Position numbers and translations under genes: made by a program. Of a stretch of DNA of 37,341 nt, positions 32,712 through 37,341 are shown one piece after another. The stretch spans positions 1 through 37,341 of the forward strand of contig NZ_JMTM01000013.1 of NCBI RefSeq assembly GCF_001662485.1, given 5' to 3'. Below the pieces are notes generated by a model. It saw nothing but the letters and a program-made list of their open reading frames with translations. It made no database searches and was not told where the DNA came from. This stretch comes from Flavobacterium succinicans (GTDB lineage Bacteria > Bacteroidota > Bacteroidia > Flavobacteriales > Flavobacteriaceae). Position 1 is the stretch's first letter. Every line of letters begins with the position of its first letter.

Positions 32712-32828
32712 TTACTCTACAATTCGAAATCGCAGGTATGCAATGAAATCACCTTCGATAGCTATAGCAGTCTCCTGATAACAAGAACTAGCTACAAGTA
32801 ATAAAAGGAAGAGTATTTTTTTTTTCAT
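32712..32828 (-). pseudogene. Truncated lipoprotein head, paralogue of the PKD lipoprotein
   Basis: 38 codons: M-K-K-K-I-L-F, then a lipobox ending ASS-C, then YQETAIAIEGDF, identical to residues 17-28 of the PKD lipoprotein at 30506-31849. After this the frame runs 10 codons and stops. About 38 bases are identical at DNA level between the two loci (plus about 31764-31802 and 32746-32784). It is the 5' stump left by deletion or duplication, though it could still make a tiny lipopeptide. Confidence 0.75.
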
Positions 32829-32840
32829 GAGGATTGTTTT

Positions 32841-32877
32841 AAAACCACTACACCTTTATATAGATTGTAGTGGTTTT
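32841..32877 (-). terminator. Terminator after the propeller lipoprotein
   Basis: AAAACCACTACA / TGTAGTGGTTTT is a perfect 12-bp stem with a 13-base loop and T-tracts both ways. It lies just after the stop of the gene at 32886-33935 on minus. Confidence 0.8.
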
Positions 32878-32885
32878 TAATCTTT

Positions 32886-33935
32886 TTATTTTTCTGCTGC
32901 AGCAAATTTTGTTTGAAAATCAGAAATTTTAATTAATTCAAAACTTGTCCCCAAATACAAATCATTGTTTTTGAACTTAAAACTTTTAAGATAATTAAAA
33001 TCAACTGTTATACGACTTGACGAATTTTTACCAAATGCAACAACTTTTAGCTCTCCATCTTTAAAAAGTGACATTGTATTATCTGATAGATTTAATTTAT
33101 AAACTCCTTTTTCTCTAACTGACACATATAAATCATTCTTAGAATCAAATGCGATGTCATTATAAGAAGCATCTTTATTTGTAGTTGAAATTAAAGTTGT
33201 GACCTTCCATTGATTATTAACATATTCTAATTTTCTAATATTAGAGCTGATGAAAGTGGATGGTGTTCCAGTTCTTAAATTATCAATTAGATACAAAGCA
33301 TTATTTTTAGAAATTATTCTAGTAACATTTCCAAAACTGGCATCTAATCCTGCTCCATCAACAATCTCATTTTTACCGGAGCCTGCGACAAAAACATCTG
33401 TATTTAATTCCGGCACAAAACGTTTCATTTGTTTATTGTTATAATCAAATACAAAATAAGTATTGTCATTATTTTCAGTAATTGCCGTAAGCCTAATTTT
33501 ACTGGCAAAGGGAGAACTGATTGGTTTCATTGTATAAAATGGATTTAACTCTGTAAAGTTACTTTCGAAACGAAATATTTTATCAGTGACAGTATCTATT
33601 AACAAAAAATCTCCTGTAGGCGTAACGGCTAATCTATTTGTGAAAAAATTGCTATTGCTTATTCCATTTAGTAGTGTCAAATTTCCATTTTTATCAATTT
33701 TCTGAAATTTAATGCGATAATCTTTATCATTTGGTGTTTGTCCTATAAAAAAGACTGTATCATCATTGTTGATTACAAAATCGTCAACACTATTTGAGAA
33801 AATAAAATCTGCTTTAATTTCTCCTTTTTGCAATTCTTCTTTTTTTACTGGGATATTATTATCTGAATCCGAACTACAACTACCCAATACCATAAAAAGC
33901 TGCAACGCTCCTACTAATAAAATTCTCTTTTTCAT
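32886..33935 (-). CDS. Beta-propeller (NHL/six-bladed type) lipoprotein
   Basis: 349 residues with an SPII signal ending MVLGS-C20-SSDSD. The chain repeats short strands with periodic F-x-x-D and L-Y-L-x-D motifs (FVINNDDTVFFIG, TPTGDFLLIDTVTDKIFRFE, ALYLIDN, DLYVSVREKGVYKLNL), typical of six-bladed propellers. No catalytic motif is visible; a binding role at the surface is likely. It lies 17 bases after the stop of the secreted gene at 33953, so the two are probably co-transcribed. Confidence 0.75.
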   Translation of the reverse strand: MKKRILLVGALQLFMVLGSCSSDSDNNIPVKKEELQKGEIKADFIFSNSVDDFVINNDDTVFFIGQTPNDKDYRIKFQKIDKNGNLTLLNGISNSNFFTNRLAVTPTGDFLLIDTVTDKIFRFESNFTELNPFYTMKPISSPFASKIRLTAITENNDNTYFVFDYNNKQMKRFVPELNTDVFVAGSGKNEIVDGAGLDASFGNVTRIISKNNALYLIDNLRTGTPSTFISSNIRKLEYVNNQWKVTTLISTTNKDASYNDIAFDSKNDLYVSVREKGVYKLNLSDNTMSLFKDGELKVVAFGKNSSSRITVDFNYLKSFKFKNNDLYLGTSFELIKISDFQTKFAAAEK

Positions 33936-33952
33936 TTTTATTTCTATTTTGT

Positions 33953-35413
33953 TTATTTATTACAATTGTTTTTATATTCTTCCAAAACTTTAACCAATCC
34001 ATCAAGTGTTTTAAAATCATAGTTTTCAAACACAAACGAATCACATTTTAAATATTCAGTTATGTTTTTCTTTAATTTATCAAGACTTGATTTGTTAGTG
34101 TACAACCCTTTTTCCTGATTTGGTATTTTTATAATAAAATCGGCAGGCACAAGTGGATCAACCAAAACCAAATACCCGTCTTTTTCATATAGAATTTTGT
34201 AAAAACTCGAAAAATCAAAGCTCAAAGCGTTCAAACTTCCTGCTGCTGCCATAGTGTTCCCAATGGTTTTTAATCCCAAATAACATTCTCCTGAATCCAA
34301 ACAAAAACGTATCCCGTTTTTAGATTTAAAGATTTCGGTTTTCTCACGTCCTTTTTCATTACTATACTTTAGAACTACTGTTTTGCCATAAGCAGTCATA
34401 TCTGCCATGCCACTAGACGATTCCGCTTTTATAGATTCAAACTCAGCCGTAATTGGCCCTGTTCTTTTTTCTCCTTTTTCATCAATAACATAGCCGTTTT
34501 GTTCGTAAATGTTCGCTGAATTTGAGCGTTCTGTAATTACTCTTTTTTCTTGTTCTTTAATCTGTTCAGTTCTCATTGCAGTTATAGCTGCTTTGCCTTG
34601 ATGCTGTAAAGTATAACCGTTTGTTATAAGTGCTCTTACAATATTCAACACAGTGATATCTTTACTCATTTTATATCCTATTGGGTTACCGCTGTTGTCA
34701 AACTTGGCATTAATTACTTTTTTATCAAATGTGAAGAGTTGTTGATTTAGAAAACTACTATATCCTGAAACCATACCTGCTTTTGCAAACCAAGTTGCAA
34801 TCAGGTAATTATCTAAATCCATAATTTCATACATCAATTCTCCATTATTTGAGGGTGAAGTCATTTTAACATACCCAATTCTTTTATCATTAGGATCAGG
34901 ATTGTTTGCTTTTATACTATAAATTACACCTGCATCGTCAATAGATAATTGATAGGAATTTACAAGTTGATCTGCTTGATCTTTTTCATTTTTAGTCCCT
35001 AGAAGTTTTGCTGAAACTCCCGTAGGAGTACCATTGATAAAGTTCTCCAATACATCTTTATTTAAGCCGTCTGTATTTAAATAATTATGCTCAATCAAAG
35101 CCTTCACAAGATTTTTTTCATGATTAAATGGATTAAACTTTCCATCTGTAAACTCAAGTTCATTAAGTTTGCCTGTAGATTCGTTTCTAATTTCCATAAT
35201 CGGAACAGCAGGTACGGGTACTATTTGCTTTAACTGAACAGTAATAATATAGTTTTTGTCTAAATTCGATATTTTAAAATTTGGCTTTTTACCTTCAATA
35301 TAAGCCACTGTTTTTTCGTCAAGTTTAATTTCTCCGTTGTCAATTTTAATTTTTTGGGCAAAACTACAGATGCTGATTAGCAGTAGTAGTAAGACTAGCA
35401 TGTTCTTTTTCAT
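33953..35413 (-). CDS. Secreted protein of unknown family
   Basis: 486 residues with an SPI signal peptide (MLVLLLLLISICSFAQ). The mature part mixes an N-terminal beta domain (KIDNGEIKLDEKTVAYI) with a helical middle around residues 250-300 and a C-terminal alpha/beta part with three cysteines near the end (C-L-D-S-G-E-C-Y-L, and LKCDSF). I do not recognise it. It stands between the immunity gene and the propeller lipoprotein and is probably in the same transcript as the latter. The envelope location fits the rest of the 23-37 kb cluster. Confidence 0.65.
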   Translation of the reverse strand: MKKNMLVLLLLLISICSFAQKIKIDNGEIKLDEKTVAYIEGKKPNFKISNLDKNYIITVQLKQIVPVPAVPIMEIRNESTGKLNELEFTDGKFNPFNHEKNLVKALIEHNYLNTDGLNKDVLENFINGTPTGVSAKLLGTKNEKDQADQLVNSYQLSIDDAGVIYSIKANNPDPNDKRIGYVKMTSPSNNGELMYEIMDLDNYLIATWFAKAGMVSGYSSFLNQQLFTFDKKVINAKFDNSGNPIGYKMSKDITVLNIVRALITNGYTLQHQGKAAITAMRTEQIKEQEKRVITERSNSANIYEQNGYVIDEKGEKRTGPITAEFESIKAESSSGMADMTAYGKTVVLKYSNEKGREKTEIFKSKNGIRFCLDSGECYLGLKTIGNTMAAAGSLNALSFDFSSFYKILYEKDGYLVLVDPLVPADFIIKIPNQEKGLYTNKSSLDKLKKNITEYLKCDSFVFENYDFKTLDGLVKVLEEYKNNCNK

Positions 35414-35606
35414 AATTAGGGTTTGGTATTTGTTTATGAATTCTATTTACTTTCTTTGTTTATATTATTTACAATTGTGCTTACTCGTTTTATCCTGAGC
35501 AAGTAATTACACTAGTGTTTACTTCATCGTTTGGTTATCTTCTTGTTGTACCTAATTTCTACTTCTACCTTTTTTTATAGTATCAAATTAGATTCTTTAA
35601 TCACGT

Positions 35607-35630
35607 ACCACACGAAAGGATTCGTGCGGT
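35607..35630 (-). terminator. Hairpin after the immunity gene
   Basis: ACCACACGAA / TTCGTGCGGT forms a 10-bp stem with one mismatch around AGGA, 24 bases past the stop of the gene at 35654-36370. On minus it is followed by an AT-rich stretch. The gap 35414-35653 otherwise holds no gene. Confidence 0.5.
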
Positions 35631-35653
35631 AGCGGGGGCTATCGGGTATTTCA

Positions 35654-36370
35654 CTAACTCATTGCCTCAACAACTACCTCATAGTCCAACTCAAGAAACT
35701 CAAAACCTTCTAATTTTGCTTCCTCAATAGCTTCTTTTAATCGTTCAGAAATTATAATTCCTGAATTAATTATACCATACATTGGAATAAAATCTAAGTC
35801 TTTATTTAGTACAATTTTTTTCGGAATAATATCTTTTTCATATTCAGATTCTCTTTGAATTTGTTTTCTTTTAGTATGGAATTCTTCGAAATTAGTTACC
35901 GCTATCAAGCTATTTTCATCCGGATCTAAAAACTCTGATTTTTGGTAATCTAAATAAAAAGTATTATCAATTCCGTCTTCTATAGTTGCATATTGAAAAA
36001 TCCAATAATCGTGTTTTACTTCTTTATACAGCAACTTGGTAGGATAAAACCAAAACCCTTTGGCAATATTAAATTGCTCTAGTAGGTTTTTAAAACGGTC
36101 TGAAATGTACCATCCCGTTATAATACTTCCAACACCTATAAACCCATGTATATCTTGTAAGCGCCATTCCCAAAATTGAGGTTTGTCAAAACTTTTTAGA
36201 AAAAAATAATCAAAAACAGGAGCGTCTTTAATAATTTCACCATCACCCATTCGATCAAAATAGTGTTTCCCATTTGGTACTTTTTCTCCGTTGGCTTTTC
36301 CTATTGACTTTCTTTTTTTATCATCATCTTTATCCGTAAAGATTCTGTATTCTAATTCGTAATATTTCAT
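35654..36370 (-). CDS. Immunity protein for the adjacent toxin (Imm43/DUF1629-like)
   Basis: 238 residues, no signal peptide. It begins one base after the toxin stop, the usual place for an immunity gene. Features match the Imm11/Imm43 (DUF1629-like) type: an N-terminal Y-rich segment, WEWRLQDIHGFI, and a C-terminal helix IISERLKEAIEEAKLEGFEF that ends the family. It should bind and block the AHH nuclease encoded just upstream. The family call is moderate; the role follows from position. Confidence 0.7.
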   Translation of the reverse strand: MKYYELEYRIFTDKDDDKKRKSIGKANGEKVPNGKHYFDRMGDGEIIKDAPVFDYFFLKSFDKPQFWEWRLQDIHGFIGVGSIITGWYISDRFKNLLEQFNIAKGFWFYPTKLLYKEVKHDYWIFQYATIEDGIDNTFYLDYQKSEFLDPDENSLIAVTNFEEFHTKRKQIQRESEYEKDIIPKKIVLNKDLDFIPMYGIINSGIIISERLKEAIEEAKLEGFEFLELDYEVVVEAMS

Positions 36371-36371
36371 G

Positions 36372-37341
36372 CTAAAAATTTATTATATCGTTCACATTTT
36401 TTGTTCCCAAAAGAACTTCGTTTTTTAATGTAGCTTTGGTGTCTTTTATCAATTTTTTAATTTGATTAAAGGCTTCTATTTTTTCATTTCCTGCTTTTTC
36501 TATAATGAGATTTATTTTTGTATCAATTGCAATATCATACTCAGGATGATTACCATGACCATCCACTTCTAGTTTAATACTTTTCTTTTGTACCATCATA
36601 CCATTGTCAATTTCATTAAAATTGAAAGTAACTTCAGGATGGTCTTTTGATAGTTCAAATAGTAGATTCTTTAATTTATCGTTACCTTCTAATACTTTTA
36701 CAGGTATTATATGGTGTGCTTCAAAGGCGGCAGGATTTTTTTTCAAGCCATTCAAAAAAACATCATCATACCATTTGTCAAAATCATTTTTATATATTGC
36801 CTCAAACGAATTTTTGTTGTTATTGAAAAAGGCAATTGCTATATCTTTACTTTCGGCTAAATTTATAATATTTGCTCTAATTTTTTTACGTGCACTTTTG
36901 GATGTTAACGAATTTATATAATCATCAATGTTTGCAAATATTGATTTAGTATTACTTTTGCCAATCTTCTCCAATCCTTCCTCTGTTCCCACAATAGCAG
37001 GTACATTATCGCCATTCTCCAAAACAACTTCTACTAGTTTATTGCCATTAACATCTTCGACTGTGTTCGCTAGTTGTTGTTCTATTTCGGCAGCGGTACT
37101 TTTTATTTTTATAGTAGGAATTGGGATGCCACAATAGAGATTGTTGGGCAATTTTATTTCTACTTGTCTAAAAAGTTGAACGCCTTTTTCTAGGGTTAAT
37201 GTTATTCCTTTACTTGTTGCATTTAGAACAGGTTTTAAAAATTTACCTCCTATTTTAAAAACTTTCCCAATAAGCTGTCCTGCAACATCTAGTTTTTCTA
37301 GAGTTTGCAGGAAAGTTTTGGCGGCATTGGCCTCGCCTGCA
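36372..37341 (-). CDS. C-terminal part of a polymorphic toxin with AHH/HNH nuclease tip (partial)
   Basis: The frame is open across the right edge of the window (A-G-E-A-N-A-A-K upstream of the TTG at 37151), so this is the 3' end of a longer gene. The last about 150 residues carry the AHH signature of HNH/endonuclease VII-like toxins: AHHIIPVKVLEGNDKLKNLL, then FNFNEIDNGMMVQ and HGNHPEYD, with the metal/catalytic histidines in AHH and HGNH. Before them is a linker with LPNNLYCGIPIPTIKIK. It probably degrades DNA or RNA of rival cells. The delivery domain lies outside the window. The immunity gene follows at 1 base. Confidence 0.85.
   Translation of the reverse strand, partial: AGEANAAKTFLQTLEKLDVAGQLIGKVFKIGGKFLKPVLNATSKGITLTLEKGVQLFRQVEIKLPNNLYCGIPIPTIKIKSTAAEIEQQLANTVEDVNGNKLVEVVLENGDNVPAIVGTEEGLEKIGKSNTKSIFANIDDYINSLTSKSARKKIRANIINLAESKDIAIAFFNNNKNSFEAIYKNDFDKWYDDVFLNGLKKNPAAFEAHHIIPVKVLEGNDKLKNLLFELSKDHPEVTFNFNEIDNGMMVQKKSIKLEVDGHGNHPEYDIAIDTKINLIIEKAGNEKIEAFNQIKKLIKDTKATLKNEVLLGTKNVNDIINF

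Overview
The window is AT-rich Bacteroidota DNA, most likely from a Flavobacterium-like member of the Flavobacteriia. The evidence is a SusC/SusD pair, TAnnTTTG-type -7 promoter boxes, SPII lipoproteins, an RteC-domain protein, many secreted proteins with Bacteroidota-style signal peptides, and weak Shine-Dalgarno signals. No rRNA, tRNA or CRISPR array was seen. Most of the window looks accessory.

1-3.5 kb is an unusual cassette array read on the minus strand. Two 132-bp attC-like hairpin sites (35-166 and 2446-2577) each close a cassette. The first box of each site is complementary to the start of its own cassette, as in integrons. One cassette carries an ATPase/nuclease-like gene pair (178-2061) that resembles two-gene phage-defence modules; the other (2578-2943) has no gene. 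A 288-bp block carrying the truncated 3' end of an XRE-like regulator gene and its terminator precedes each cassette. No integrase is present, and the array runs off the left edge.

3.2-4.8 kb holds a 44-codon membrane ORF behind a pair of 17-bp sites in 21-bp phase, low-complexity repeats, an intact small regulator gene (3901-4212), an operator-like palindrome, and a very regular nested hairpin (4342-4466) that I read as a structured RNA or leader.

4.8-14.9 kb is a transport and peptide-processing locus: SusC, SusD and an S9 prolyl-oligopeptidase-like hydrolase on +, then a four-cysteine exported small protein (DUF6520-like), a MauE/DoxX-like membrane protein with a large exported domain, and a HAMP/PAS/AraC regulator on -. 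A 516-bp MITE-like element with terminal inverted repeats and an 11-bp target duplication follows at 14907-15422.

15.4-22.9 kb holds a DUF7793/STAS-like protein; an alpha-oxoamine synthase fused to a GNAT domain, behind the same 21-bp-phased operator pair seen at 3.5 kb; an RteC-domain protein; and a run typical of integrated elements (excisionase-like HTH_17, a winged-helix-like protein, a DnaC-like ATPase). Two small hypothetical genes, one of them SecB-like, flank a frameshifted gene remnant.

23.2-37.3 kb is entirely minus strand and consists of envelope and secreted proteins. From the right edge it runs: the C-terminal part of a polymorphic toxin with an AHH/HNH nuclease tip, its probable immunity protein, a secreted protein of unknown function, a beta-propeller lipoprotein, a truncated lipoprotein head, a lipocalin-like lipoprotein, and a three-gene operon of a PKD lipoprotein, an outer-membrane barrel with a helical tail, and a 1559-residue exported protein.
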